A stretch of DNA of 64,000 bases from the NCBI RefSeq assembly GCF_008831285.2, contig NC_045147.1, positions 13,928,854-13,992,853 on the forward strand, in the 5' to 3' direction. Below, piece by piece: positions 11,118 through 23,515 of the stretch. The stretch comes from Nymphaea colorata (Eukaryota; Streptophyta; Magnoliopsida; Nymphaeales; Nymphaeaceae). A program made the position numbers and the translations under genes. Numbering within the stretch: position 1 is the first letter of the stretch; every line of letters begins with the position of its first letter. The notes beneath the pieces are model-generated. The model worked only from the letters and a program-made list of their open reading frames with translations. It made no database searches and was not told where the DNA came from.

Positions 11118-12110
11118 CATGGAAGGCCACCATCGACCTTAAAGATCGATGGGATGAAATTTGATATTTATACTCTTTGTTTATCATAATCTCTAGAGAT
11201 TTCACTTTTTTTTTCTTTGCAAATCCCAAGTCAACGCCCCCTTGTTAATAACAACACTATTATTATTTTATTTAGTGTCTTTACCTTCATGGATATAATT
11301 TCCTTGTGGATCATAATATGATCGTTAACAATAATGACTTTCCTTTTGTTGGGAAGGTCCTATTTGATAATGTTAAATATTTCGCATAATCAAACTTAAA
11401 GACATTTGAAAAGTCCAAGAGATACTTTCAACTAATCTTTTTTTTTTGCAGTGTCAAATTGACGACCCTCCTTGTTGATAACAATGCCATTATTATTTTT
11501 CTTGACTTCTTTACCTACATAGATGTCATTCCCTTGTAGACCACAATGTTATTTTTAATAATAATAACCTCCCTTTTGTAGTGAAAATCTTGTTTTGTAA
11601 CTTTAATTACTTTGCATAATGCCTTATATTCTCATCCTGCCTCAAACTAGACAACGTATTTGAAAGTTTTAGTTGTCCTCGAAAAGTTTGGGAAGATTGA
11701 TCAAGCTATTACATTGTTGAACAAGCCATCTCTTGCCCATTTAGAGGCCATCATTGAACCCTAAATCTTCTTCAGCAAATGTTTATCAGTATCCATCCTT
11801 GCATTTTTCATCCTAACTTCATAATCACTTTAAGATTAAGATTAATTCATTTTGCATGCACCATGTAGAGATCATCTTAATTCGGTGTCATGCTAGAAAA
11901 CATAACAAATGATGTAAGTAAGAGGTAAGTTTACCATCGACCTTAAGAATCGATAAAGTGAGAATCGATACACTTTGTCCCTTTGCAAGAAACTTCAATA
12001 TTTTTCATTTTTGTTTTTGTAATGGCAAATTGATGAGCCTACTTATTGATATCAATGTTATCATTATTTTTAATGACTTTTTTGCCTCAATATATATTAT
12101 TTTCACAAGT
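11118..12110. repeat. Degenerate repeated unit, three partial copies
   Basis: Units near 11,118-11,400, 11,440-11,625 and 11,925-12,110 share the order: CCATCGACCTTAA..GATCGAT (first and third), TTTGCA..., a variant of CCTTGTTAATAACAACACTATTATTATTTT, then TTTACCT..ATGGATATAATTTCC...TTGTGGATCATAAT. They are diverged. This looks like an old tandem or nested repeat of unknown type. Confidence 0.5.
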
Positions 12111-12179
12111 CACATGAGTTAATGCTTACACGAGCTAACACTAAACAAGTTAAATGGGTTAAACTAGTCGAATTCAATC

Positions 12180-12325
12180 TCGATTTTCTGTAGTCGAGCT
12201 TGAGTTTGCTATAAGGAGCTCGAGACAAGTTTGAACCGAGCTCGAGTTCTAGTTTTTTGAGTCAGTCAAATACCAGCTGGCTAAGCTCATGCTCAACGTC
12301 GACGTGTGCAGCCTTACCTACACAA
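12180..12325. repeat. Second GAGCTCGAG-rich transposon-end-like fragment
   Basis: Imperfect CGAGCT/GAGCTCGAG words end in CGTGTGCAGCCTTAC, matching the 3' end of the repeat at 2500-2585. It is degraded. Confidence 0.35.
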
Positions 12326-12949
12326 TATCAAGGTTCTTTTTAAGTTTGGAGAAGTCAACCCTGGCTTATAACCTACCCCTACTGGCTAATGACAGAAAAG
12401 TTGACATTTTTGAATCGGCCACTGAATTAAATGGGTTTGCCAATGATTAGTTTCCAATCGGCCAACTTTGATAGCACTTGTAACACTGTACAAAACACTT
12501 TTGTTTTGAGTTATAATATACGTTAAAAGTTTACGTACGTTCAAATCATTCGGCTCCACTTTTTTATCTGTTAGGAAAAAATAAAAAATGAGTTCCTCAT
12601 GCTGGCAAGAAATCAATATCTACTTTCTCATGTTAGCTTTCTGTATAAAATAATTCAACAACTCGTTATCAATCTAATTAAGTAATAAGAAATGAATCAA
12701 AACCCCAATATTTCACAAAAAGGAGCCTCCTTTTACCAATACGATTTTAAAAAAAAGCGGGTAAATAAACTTTTCTTTCCCATAAATTTGATAAGAGGAT
12801 GGTTGACAGGAGAAAATTTTCTACCGCACCTGAAAATACTCTGATCTAAGCTGGTTATTTGCAATCCCTGTTATTATGAGCTAGAAATCACCAAAATACT
12901 CATATACTTGACATGCAATATTCCTCCCTTGTAAGCCAGCCCGTGAGCC
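12326..12949. other. Intergenic, nothing recognised
   Basis: The sequence is AT-rich, with short open frames only and none of a known family. Confidence 0.55.
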
Positions 12950-13135
12950 TGGGTCTCGGCTGGAGCCCAACCCATTTAAAATGAAAAAATAAATTTTTAA
13001 TTATAAAATATTTTTTAAATATCAAATATATTTATTAATAATAAATATATATTATTAAAACAAAATAATTAAAAAATAATTTTTTAATCTAAACAGGCCC
13101 GGCCCGGCCCGGCCCGGCCCGACCCCAAGAGGCCT
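12950..13135. repeat. AT-rich element with GGCCC-rich ends
   Basis: A GCCTGGGTCTCGGCTGGAGCCC stretch, an AT-only core of about 120 bp and a (GGCCC) run (five units near 13,096-13,121) form one unit. A similar build (GC-rich ends around an AT core) occurs at 33,775-34,050. It is probably a decayed transposon. Confidence 0.35.
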
Positions 13136-13335
13136 ACTTGTAAGGGTAAAAGTGAAGAGGCCTACTTGTAACTTGTAAGGGTAAAAGTGAAATCTAAAAA
13201 ATTACCCTTCAAAATTACAAAAACACCTTTTTTTAGGTAAAAAGAAAGAACATATTCCCACAGTAAGTGGCTTCTCCTTTTCCATGGCCATACCACATCC
13301 AACATTTTGTCATTGCGTAAGGCCTGACCGGGGAC

Positions 13336-13776
13336 TTGAAGAAGCGACCGGGATGCATGGCCATATCCTATCCCTACTCCTTTTTTTTTTTTATTGTGTA
13401 CTACGTTCTTTTTTCTTCTGATTTCTGTGACCTAGAATCTCTTTTTCTCTTCTCTTCTGATTCCTTCTGTGATCTAGAATCTCTTTATGGTGAAGTGATG
13501 GTCAATGTTGATGAACGAGATTTTTCTCCTGTTGATCTTCAAACTCTTCTCCTTAGTCCTTTTGGCCTGATGGCTATTCAAGAAACGTACAATGTTCGAA
13601 GATTTTCGACATTGGCTCGTATTTGTGGCGCAGGTTATAGGAATTTTTTCTCTTTAGCTTCTAGACCATCCCGTAGATGGGAGCGGTTGAGGGTGATGTC
13701 AGAGAAACAACATAGTGGTCAAAGTTCTCCACTAGAGTTTTGGCTCTGCAGTGGTTATCCCTGTGTTCCATACTGA
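13336..13776 (+). other. Unrecognised open frame
   Basis: This open frame of about 146 codons lacks an ATG at its beginning and contains an internal near-duplication (two CDLESL motifs caused by a DNA repeat of TTCTTCTGATTTCTGTGACCT). No family is recognised and coding status is doubtful. A 17-base repeat (CCAATCCTGCGGATTTC) occurs twice in tandem just after it (about 13,818-13,851). Confidence 0.2.
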
Positions 13777-13969
13777 ACAGGCTTCCTTGTCTTCTTCATT
13801 TTCAGTCAGATTCAACCCAATCCTGCGGATTTCCCCAATCCTGCGGATTTCCACTTTGATGGTGATTCTTGAAAGTAGGAACTGGATGGAGTCTTGGCTG
13901 AAGAACCTTCAGTGGTATAACTCTATGTTGGTTGCTTATGATCCTTCATCGACCATTACTATGTAAAGT

Positions 13970-15243
13970 TTGCATGGACCCCACTTAGGTAAACGACCGG
14001 GGACCAGGTTTGAAAATTATAAGCTGGTAAAACTTTAGAATATCTGAAAATAAAATTGACCTGGGCTAGAGGCCTTTAGACAAACCAACTCAGACATTTG
14101 GACAGGTCGATGACTGGACCCTCCACTACCATGAAAAATAGCAAGGTGGTAGATTTCTTTATCATTTTAGCAGTTAAAACGTAAACGGAAAAAGAAAAAG
14201 AGAAGGACAAAGAAGAAAGGGTAATAGCATTCATGGAACTGCAAAATCTGCATTATTAACATCACATGCGTACCACATGAAAAGGGAAAGAATTCCCCAG
14301 TTGACAGAGAGAAATCTTTTAAGAGAATTGGCGTGTACAACAAAATCGAAACGCCATTGACAAGAACAGGTGTTTGAGTCAACCGCCACTCGTAAAATGT
14401 CTCGTCCATTAAGCAAAGACTTGAGAAAGCAGCAAGCAGGGAGTCAACCAGGCGTGGAAAATATGCGAATGGTAGGTGAATGCGCGTCCTGTGCCTGCCA
14501 AGAAGGGTATCACCAATCTTCACCAACTTGAAGAAAGCACAGTTATCATCAGCACATGGTAAGAATCAGAAAAGCCGCAACACTCTTCTCTGCAGAAGAA
14601 GAAAAAACAAAATCAGGCTCACAGAGTAAAATAAAATGATAGAAGAACAATAATCAAAATAAAGAATAAATAACAATATCATTTTTCAAACTCTCCTGTC
14701 TTGCACACGTCTGAAACTCCTGCAAAATAATATGCAAGTTCAGAAAACAATTGCAGCATGAACAATGGTCTAGAAAACAATGATAGCAACCCAAAATTCT
14801 CTATCTCAGAGAAAGGGGAGGCAAAAGCACTACCGGGCGTATCATATTTATCAAGCTTCACCTGTGTTGTTAAAACCTGCAACCCCAGTTTGAAAGACAA
14901 CCAGGCACAGTATATGTAAATACAGTACAACCCATCGATCAAATAAACAACTGAATGTGTTCTTGTTCCACTCCACACTTCAACTTTAATCAACAACCCG
15001 ACATATATAAAGCAGAGATTGTATTCCAAGTCCGATGATGTTAGAGAAAAAGTGAACGATGTCAAAGAATAACAATCCTGATCCAAATAACACATAACCC
15101 AAGCAAATTAAAACCTGAAACTTCACCACAATAAACACAACCATATAATAGAATCAGCTTATTCCCGAGATTATATGATTGTCAACAGTTACATTGCTAA
15201 TGGTTCAGCAGAAGTTAAAAAGACTAAGAAAGAAAGAGATCGT
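13970..15243. other. Downstream flank of the cysteine-rich gene copy B, nothing recognised
   Basis: Minus-strand open frames at 14,167-14,526 and 14,679-15,095 have no recognisable domains and low-complexity composition. Part of this stretch could be the 3' untranslated region or downstream exons of the gene at 15,362-15,790; I cannot show it. Confidence 0.5.
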
Positions 15244-15361
15244 CTCTCCTAAGATCATATATAATAACAATTTCGCCACCTTATCAAGTTCAAGAGGCGC
15301 CTTAAGTTCTTCTACACAGTACCCAAAACCTCGAACAACCCAAAAGAAAAACGTTATGTCA

Positions 15362-15790
15362 CTAGCTCATATCCATGCCATCCCCATTTTGGCTGCAAAT
15401 TGGAGCAACCGCAGAGAATGACCTCTCAAAAGGTGAAGGATGCAGACGCACATCACGCCTGCGCTTAAAAGCACATCCCTCAGAGTTCTCTGCTTCGAGC
15501 TTCCTCCGGACTCCCCTAACAGCCTGCTGTTCCGCCGGTGTAAGAGGGAAAACCTGCCCACTCACTCTGCAAAGAGAGCTGTGGTTGTCATACAAAATTC
15601 TCTGATTACAATTTTTATCACAGATATGGGTAATCCCTGTTAGTTTGCACCGATAAATGTTTCCACACACACGTTCGTTTTGACAGTGCACATCACACTT
15701 GTGACTTTGTTGACCATCTTCACGGTTGAGAATACTCGACAGAAAAATAACATTGGTTGGCTCGGCAACCATTTTGCCAAATACCTCCAT
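15362..15790 (-). CDS. Small cysteine-rich, zinc-finger-like plant protein (copy B)
   Basis: It encodes the same 142 residues as the copy at 119-547, including every cysteine of the CDVHC...CDKNC module. The start is the ATG at 15,790; upstream the frame holds only a GTG and then TAA. The downstream flank is fully visible here, unlike in copy A, but shows no further recognised exon. The leader contains the same splice donor (ACAT|GTGAGT near 16,800) and TATA box. With identical proteins and both promoters kept, both copies could be expressed. Function unknown. Confidence 0.8.
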   Translation of the reverse strand: MEVFGKMVAEPTNVIFLSSILNREDGQQSHKCDVHCQNERVCGNIYRCKLTGITHICDKNCNQRILYDNHSSLCRVSGQVFPLTPAEQQAVRGVRRKLEAENSEGCAFKRRRDVRLHPSPFERSFSAVAPICSQNGDGMDMS

Positions 15791-17078
15791 CTCTGCAGCC
15801 TTCGGTTTTGTATACACCTTAGGTTAAAAGGCCTCTGTTCTGCATGTCAAAATAGAGAGAGAACAAAGTCAAATGCTAGCAAGGTTCTCTGATACTGAAA
15901 GAGATGGAAGTCGCTCTAGTGGAGACGCAATTCTGGTCAAGAACTATACACAACATTTCGAAGAAAGAACGGTACCACAAAAGGAAAGGGGCATCAAATG
16001 GCGGGAAACAATCTGCAAAAGCATTAAAGATATTTGTGGTATAATATTTCTTGCTTAAATAGGAAGATGATACTGATAAATCAGGAACAGGGGCTAACAC
16101 AAATGCCCATGATGTCCTCTCCACCCACTTCTGTATCCGGGCTTAGTTCCAACTCCATTTCATCTATCCAAGCACGGAAATTAGAAGCAGTGAGATGTCC
16201 AGCAAATTCTACCGCCAAGAGAAGCACCAATCCTCAATAATAACGCAGAAGTCATACTATGTGATATGATCTCGAAACAAGAACCAGATTATCGGCCCCA
16301 AGCTGGCATGTCCGCACTAAAATTCGTCCTCCAAGGTATCTAGACAATCCACGAGGTAGTAGGTAGGTAGGTAGAGAGAGAGAGAAAGAGAGAGAGAGTC
16401 CGAACAAAATCCCAGTAAGAAAAGGGAAAAAAAATACGGAGAGAAGAAAACTCCAGGAAAAGAAAATTGGATAACATAAAAATAAGGCAGATCCAGAAAA
16501 TGTCTACGTTTGAAAAATGTGCAGAACCCCGCACTACTAACACAAATCGAACTATAATCCACAGAGTACGACAGAGACGGAGGAAGAACACACGAAAACC
16601 CGCAGAAAACAAAAACGCGATCAGCTCAAGCAGAGAGCCAGTACCTTCCGTTAGACGAGATTCAGACCCACAAAACCCACAAAATGAAGCCACAAAACGC
16701 ACAATCCGAGATAGATTAGACAAAAAAAGCTCAGGAAAAGGAACAGAAAAAAAGGAAAGCACGCTGCGAAGAGAGTGAGAAACAGAGAACAAAAACTCAC
16801 ATGTTTCTCCGGCGACCGATCGGGCCTGTATCCCTGAGAGCGGCAAAGAAAGGGGGGAAAAAAGAGCTTTGTCTTACGGAATCAAGGAAAAGGGGCCCTA
16901 TAAGAAGGGGGAAAGGAGAAAAGCGCAAAGGAAACGAAGAAGAAGGAAAAGGAAGATGCCAACAGCCACGCGCCCCGCGTCGTCGTCGTCGTCGTCGTCG
17001 CCACCACGAGTACCACCACCACCACTTCCTCCTCCTCCGCCGATCCGCACAACGGGGCGAAGGGCGAGGTAGATCGGA

Positions 17079-17086
17079 TATTTATA
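17079..17086 (-). promoter_or_regulatory. TATA box of copy B cysteine-rich gene
   Basis: TATAAATA on the minus strand, in the same context as at 1843-1850. In copy B the DNA upstream differs from about 17,204 because the PABN-like segment is missing. Confidence 0.6.
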
Positions 17087-17910
17087 CACCAAGAGCTCCC
17101 CTGATGGTGCGGGGTAACGATGGCGGAGACGATGACGACGCGGTTGAAATGAAAACGAAATTCAAATGAAATTTGTTCCAAATTCAACCTAAATGACCAA
17201 CCTCGCATGTTAACATATTTATTCTTCCATATGCATATTATCGCTTTATACCAAAAAATTGTTTTCACTAACAAAATTTATCCTAAAAAACTAATTTGAA
17301 ATGGTTAAGTACTAATAGGGACAAATTTGCGAATAGTTCTAAGATAGAGACTTGCGCGTGTAAATAGCTAATAAAGTCACGATGCACACGAAATGCTTGC
17401 ACTTTAGGAATTTAAAACGTGGCGCGGCACCGTTGGCCATAATCCGGTCCATCGTTCCCTTGTGATCTTGACTCGAGAGAGACTCGGATCGGTCCGGGTT
17501 TGTATCCGAGACCAAAGTGAAAAGGGTGGGTCCCGATAGGATATCGTTCTGGACAAAAAAATCATTTTTCTTTTCTTATAAGCTGTCGGCTTTCATTCAA
17601 AAGTTCTCAAAGGAGCAGTTGGGAAGTAAAGGGCATTTTGGCTATTTTCCACTATCAAATAAGCGTTCAAACTTTCTCTTTTTCTTATAAAAAAAAATAT
17701 TTTTTCAATTGTTAAGAAGAGCGTGGTTTTAAATGATAAAAAATTTAAAAACTTATTTTTAATTGTTAATTTCCTTTTAGCAAATATATAGTAAATACAG
17801 AATAGATCTTTCTGCTAGGGATCTAATAGGACGTGGCATGTTAGCGTCCTATAAATGACAAAAATATGATAAATCAAATCGGAACATGCTTTTTTTGTAA
17901 AATATAAAAA

Positions 17911-20187
17911 TACCCTTTGGGTAAATTTTGAAACTAGAACATTATTGCATCTCAATCATGTGCCACAAATGTAGCCGTTGGGATGTAATATTTTATTAGT
18001 GATGAGAAGCTCTCAATTTAATGCAATCTGGAAAGTCATTTTCCGAAGTTGTAAGAAATGGGAAACACTTTTTCGAAATTAAATTATGTAAAAGATCGGG
18101 CTCTTTCTGAACACCATTCGTGCCGAAGAAATTAGAGGTCGAGAAAGGCGCATTTATTCCAAAATAAATGCCAAGTCAAATTTCAACAACAAACTGAGGA
18201 GATTGTTTGTTATGTTGTTTTACCGTTGTGTGTTAAATGCCATACCACTGAAGTGAATTTGTTAAACTAAATAATGTTAACTAATAAAGGACTGAGAAGT
18301 TCGACGCCATGAAAAAAGTTTAGGAATATTTTTTTAAAGAGAAAAAGTATCGTGAAATTAAAAAATTGAATCGAATCGAGCAAGCTGCCGAGTTGGTGAT
18401 TGATTATCAATTAGAACAAGTATTATTATATTCGTTTTAGAAACAAATGATAAAATGCATAAAATAATGTAAAAGCATGAAAAACTAGTAAATAATAAAT
18501 AATTTATAACAAGTGGCACTTCTTTATGATCCATGAAATCGGTCGATTTGCAATAGATTCGGCCCATTTTTATAAGAGCGTAACTACGTTTTTTTTGTGG
18601 ACAAAGACGTTAAGAAAAGTCAAAATAAACTATAAATTTACATTAAAAAAATACGCTGACAGGATATCGTAGAGACATTGCGATCAGACCCATGGGCCAC
18701 GACATCGCGAATAAATGGTTTCGGCGATATCCTCAAAATATCGCCATCTGATTGCCGCCGATTGGTCGGCAGCCTCCCTCCGCTCCGGTTTGAGACGATA
18801 CGGTTCTAAACTTATCCGATTCGGGCGCACTGGGTTCGGGATAGCCTTAGATAAGGTGGGGACCACAGTAAGAAAAGCTTGCGATTTTGTAAAGGCTCCA
18901 CGACGGAAGAGTGGGGCCCGCACTTGGGCGTCGACGAAAAGGACGTCAGCGTCTGACGCAGGTCACGGGTCTTGGACGGATCCACTCGAGCGTATGGGTT
19001 GCTTCGGATCGGCCTGACAGTCCATTGCAATCGAACCCGGAGGCAGGCTTCAGATCCGAGGTCTTGCAGACTTCTAGTTCTGCGAGTCGGATCGTTATTA
19101 GATCCAGGCGGAAGTTGCAAATGGAATGGATATATGTTCGGCTCACGCTTGACCCGATCCAAAGTCCATGAAAGTAACGGGACAAGATCCGTTGGGTTCA
19201 TGAAAAAAAAAAGGTGTCTAATTTGTGGATCAATGGCAAAAATCCAAAGCTAAACACTGAGATCGGTCGATTGAAAAGGACTTTGGCATATGTTCCCAAC
19301 TGCCAACATCTTTATTTTTGCACGTTAATAATTCGACATATTTGATTGTTTATATGTGTAGATGCAAAACATTAAAGTTATTGAATTGGTGTTCTTCCAA
19401 CTAAATTTTTTGGCCTGACTAAGTGATTGGCAGACATTTTCATGACAAATGATTGGGAAGTGGCCAAGCAAACACATACGATATCCCTGAAATTTCTATT
19501 TTTCAAAAGTTGGTACATCGTGAGCCCAAGCACTGGCAAATTCTTCCAAGGGAAAAAAAAGTCCGCTCTCAGGGAATCCAACTATATCTCTTGAAATTTT
19601 CGGTTGGTGGTACTAATGGCGCCCCTTGAAATAGAAAGAGGAGAATGTTGGTGGGGGACTTGTCATGGTGCGTCGTATCAAAGAAACAGTCAAACTCTTG
19701 CAGGATGGACCTTTTCGTTTTTTTTTTGGATCTTAAGCCATGACGGTTGTAGCCGTGTTTGTCGGATCAGAGACAACCCCCCGGCGGAAAATTTTTCCCT
19801 AGCTATCCACTTGTCCGCCTTAACTTATATGATTCTTCAGTAGAAAATATCGCCTTAAGTGGGCACGCCTTCCACTGTCCACCCTAGAGACACAGATAGA
19901 GAATGGAAAACATTGGGTCTCACTTTGACCTACTAGAGTTATGCCCACTCTAGAGAGAGAGAGAGAGAGAGAGATTTTCATTTTCCTTTGAACTTAAAAT
20001 TTACCAAATGCAAAAACTTTTGTTTGTTTTTAAATAGGCAAGGAGGTTAGGTAGATCTCTACCAATTTGTTAATTCACTAACAGAATAACAAATATATAT
20101 TCTAGTCATAGCATTTAAAGAAGTTATTATGAGGGGTGGTTGAGCTTGGTTGTCAGTTTGATTCTTCTATGCATGAGATGACATGCA
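17911..20187. other. Intergenic; GC-richer island at about 18,650-19,200
   Basis: I see no recognisable gene. 18,650-19,200 is clearly more GC-rich than its surroundings (several overlapping open frames, none of a known family), possibly a decayed transposon. A (GA)n microsatellite lies near 19,951-19,973. Confidence 0.5.
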
Positions 20188-20513
20188 CAACACTCGAGTT
20201 AAAAGGTATACCATCATAAGCCCACCAAGGTTTTGAAGTAATCTTCAACACTGGGGCCACAGAAAGTTGAAGGTTTTCCTTCTCGCGAATTGATTGTGAT
20301 GGCTTATCTTTTAACAATATGACAGATTATATGTGCAATATTGGGCAGTCTGATCTACAACACTCGAGTTAAAAGGTATACCATAGGCCCACCAAGGTTT
20401 TGAAGTAATCCTCAACCCTGGGGCCAAGGGAAGTTGTTGCTTTTCCTATGATGGCGTATCTTTTTAATAATATGACAATTGTACGTGCAATATTCAGCAA
20501 TCTGATTTGGCTG
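20188..20513. repeat. Tandem direct repeat, two units
   Basis: Units 20,188-20,357 and 20,358-20,513 both begin CAACACTCGAGTTAAAAGG and share the CCCACCAAGGTTTTGAAGTA and AATATGACA...GTGCAATATT blocks. The second unit is about 15 bp shorter. Confidence 0.85.
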
Positions 20514-22496
20514 ATACCCCAATGCACAGTAAACTTTACTGTTAGAGCTGATACCCCACCGCGGAAGTAACAGTAGAGGATTTCATCAAAGGCGGTAAAG
20601 ATTATCTTGGATAAAGTTTCGGAGGAAACTCCATGACTTCTCACCAGATTGCTTTGGCTGTTACAGAGACGAAAAATGAATGCTCAGTCGTTTCTTCTGC
20701 AAACAAACACCGACTAAGAAAAGAAATTCCAAGGTGTAACAAGAATATACGCAAAGCTCCAAGTCAAAGGTTAGGCTTTGGAAGCAGTCAATGTTATGGC
20801 ATTTTACTGTGTTTTGATATAATTTAATCTCATACAGATGTACATGCATATTAAAAAAAAGTACCCACAGCATATATAAAGGTAAACTAAGATATAAACC
20901 TGATGGTAAACCTTCCTTTTGTTCAACTACTCATGTTTGAATTATAGAATCCTTACAAAACAGAAGGAATCTAATAAAGTCTTCTCATTACTGATCACCA
21001 ACCCTGACTTCTCTTCAAAATCTGAAACCTGTTGTACTTTTTTCTTTTTTGGGGATTAAGTAGAGTATTATTTATGCTCCGGTAAAAGCCAAAATCTGGT
21101 TTTACATTTGGCTTGCGGGGTCAAAAGAAATGGTGCCAAACTAAACAAAAAAAAAAAATCTTCAAATTTATCTAGATGCTTTATGTGGTTGATTTTTCTT
21201 TTTTTCTTTGGGTTTTTACAAATGAATGCCCTACCATTGGGTTATATTGCAAAAGAGCTCTTGTACCCTCGTTACATTGCCTTTAAAACATGTATTTAAC
21301 CTTCAACCATCGAACTATGGATCGTTCAAATGAGACTAACTAATATTTATATGTACACACACATTTGAAGAATTGTAATCACACGTATGTAATAATGTGA
21401 ACGAGATGTAATTACACTTGCAGGGTCGTAACCTTATGTATGTAATGATGTAAATGAGATGCAAAGCCTTCATTCAGTAAGTTGAAAATAGTTCAATGAT
21501 AATCTCAAGTACAGAGACACATTTGAAGTGTTGTATGGTATGATCTAGATGTAAAGCCTTCATTTATTAAAATATTAATTGAAATTTTTTGAGGGGTTTA
21601 AATGACTTGTTGTTTTAGTTCTTAATCTTTTTAACGCATAATTAAAGTTCTTAAAAAGATGAGTCAAAATCCAGCAAACTAAGCGTTCGAGTTCAGTATA
21701 AAGAATGAATTTTTAAACGACTTTTTTTTATTGAAAAGCTAAGAGTGCTGATTTTGAGGTCTTTTATATTTGAAAGAAGGTGCACATCGCCGACATTCAT
21801 CGATTTGTTACCTTACAATTAAACTTTATTCTAGAGACTTTTACATTCCATTTCCAAGTTCAATTTCATTTATTTTAAGATATCTTTTAATTCATAAAAT
21901 AAAACATTGTGACACGTCAGTGGACAGTGATGTGCATCGGTTGATATGTCATATCATGATACAGTGCTGAAACCAATATTTACAACATATGCCAGCAAAC
22001 TAGATGAAGATCCTTTAAACGTGTGGACGAAGAAGACAGCGATTTTTTTTTATCAAACACTTTCTAAGAGCGCAAATTGGGTTGATCGAATATGATCTTT
22101 CTATATCTGAAACCAAATCCAAGTTGCTATCTGCTTGCTCCAAATCCAAGTGTGAATCCAAAGAAAAATATTCAACTCTCACAAAATTGTACCCAAAAAG
22201 CGTTTCATATAACCAAATAGTGTGAGAAGAAAGGATATGATAAAGAGTGGAAAAAGCAGGCCATCTACATGTGAAAAACACATTTTAATGGGATTTTGAT
22301 CAAGAGACCAAACCAGCTCCAGTTAAAGAATGATACAAATCCAAGCCAACTCCAACTTACATCTGTCTTATCACATAAAAATCCGATCCAAGGCCTGCCC
22401 GGCTTCTATCTTCACGATCCCTATGTGAAAATAATGGTCTGTTTTTAACATGACATCCAATTAAAGCTGACCCATTTACATTCGTAGATGGATCCC
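20514..22496. other. AT-rich intergenic stretch
   Basis: No gene recognised. A minus-strand open frame of about 90 codons (20,369-20,644) overlaps the tandem repeat and has no known family. Confidence 0.55.
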
Positions 22497-22938
22497 TAAG
22501 GATGCCAACGTATTGGATCTAAATCATCTTAACCATATTCACTTTTTCAGATATTCACATGTTTGAATTTGAATTTTTGAATTTGAATTCGATTCAAATA
22601 GAAATGAAATGAAGTCATATCTGAAACTAAATATGAGATCTGATTTCACAATTTGAATCTAATCTTTACATTCACATCTGAATCCAAGTCTGAATTTTGA
22701 ACCAAATCCGTCCAATTTTCAAAACATAAGGGCGTTCAATATTGGGTATTTCTTTAAAGCTAATCTGATCTGAATCTGATAAGATATATATATATATACA
22801 CATCTGAATCCGATCAGAGGTCATTTCTTACATTCGGATCCCAAGTCTTAATCACATATTAAAGTTTTTTTCCATATCTATTTTTTCAAAATGGTTCGAT
22901 CGGATATCCAATCCAAATCAGATCTATTGACATACTTA
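22497..22938. mobile_element. Degraded hAT-like MITE (same family as 40,137-40,596)
   Basis: It begins TAAGGATGCCAA and ends TATTGACATACTTA, matching the family ends TAGGGATGTCAA / TTGACATCCCTA, and has the same interior of ATTCACATATTC and GAATCCGATC-type words. Flanks TGGATCCC and TGGACCGC agree at 6 of 8 positions, as expected for an old 8-bp hAT target duplication. Confidence 0.65.
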
Positions 22939-23028
22939 TGGACCGCAATTCTACTTGTTTCCATATGGAAACAGTTTGAAACCACCACTTACTGAACTTT
23001 CAAGTTCTTTGGACTCGTCAGCAACGTG

Positions 23029-23075
23029 TCTTTCTCTCCCTCTCTCTCTCTCCCTCTCTTTCTTTCTCTCTCTCT
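23029..23075 (+). repeat. CT microsatellite
   Basis: A pyrimidine tract (CTCTCTCTCC..TTTCTTTCTCTC) just upstream of the putative secreted ORF, in a leader-like position. Confidence 0.85.
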
Positions 23076-23101
23076 CACACACAAACATACACACCCCATG
23101 A

Positions 23102-23515
23102 ATGCAAATTCTTCAATTCTCCTTCTTCTGTTATGCACTATACTTTCTACCCCTGTTTTGCTCTCATCTTTTAGATGATATAGACCAACAGCCCCCACTT
23201 GATTTCAACGCCATAGTAACAAGCAACTGCCATGAGAATTCATCTCTTAGATACTGCAACCTTTCTTCATTCTCCTCCAAGGACATTGTGGAAATCTACC
23301 GATCCATGGTGGTCTCAAACTGCCTGTGCAACGGGACTCGCATAACTCAGAATGCAGTGCTCTCTTCTCTGAGATCAATCTCCAACCCTTCACCTCCTCT
23401 TCCTTATGGAAATTCTGCCCCTTCACCATCACATGCAGTAGCATCTCCATGTATGTGTTTTTTACTTGCCAGCTTCTTCTCCCACCGTATCATGAGTAAC
23501 AACGGAATGTCCTAA
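23102..23515 (+). CDS. Candidate small secreted protein, unrecognised
   Basis: This 137-codon frame begins with a hydrophobic stretch (QILQFSFFCYALYFLPLFC), followed by DFNAIVTSNC, SLRYCNLSSF and VVSNCLCNGT, spacing reminiscent of a secreted disulfide-rich protein. It then has a Ser/Pro-rich tail, and a donor-like CAT|GTATGT near 23,449. Another ATG four bases upstream (23,098) opens a different frame encoding an even better signal-peptide-like sequence (MNANSSILLLLLCTILS) that stops after 26 codons, so a one-base frameshift may have occurred. I cannot assign a family, and this may be a gene fragment. Confidence 0.35.
   Translation: MQILQFSFFCYALYFLPLFCSHLLDDIDQQPPLDFNAIVTSNCHENSSLRYCNLSSFSSKDIVEIYRSMVVSNCLCNGTRITQNAVLSSLRSISNPSPPLPYGNSAPSPSHAVASPCMCFLLASFFSHRIMSNNGMS

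Larger units (their letters stand above)
15244..17910. repeat. Direct duplication block, copy B
   Basis: This is collinear with copy A (1-3690) except that 1964-2985 is missing; the join lies at about 17,204-17,212 and carries about four bases (CGCA) found in neither flank of copy A. The match fades after about 17,900, where copy A runs into the subtilase upstream region and copy B does not. Confidence 0.95.
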
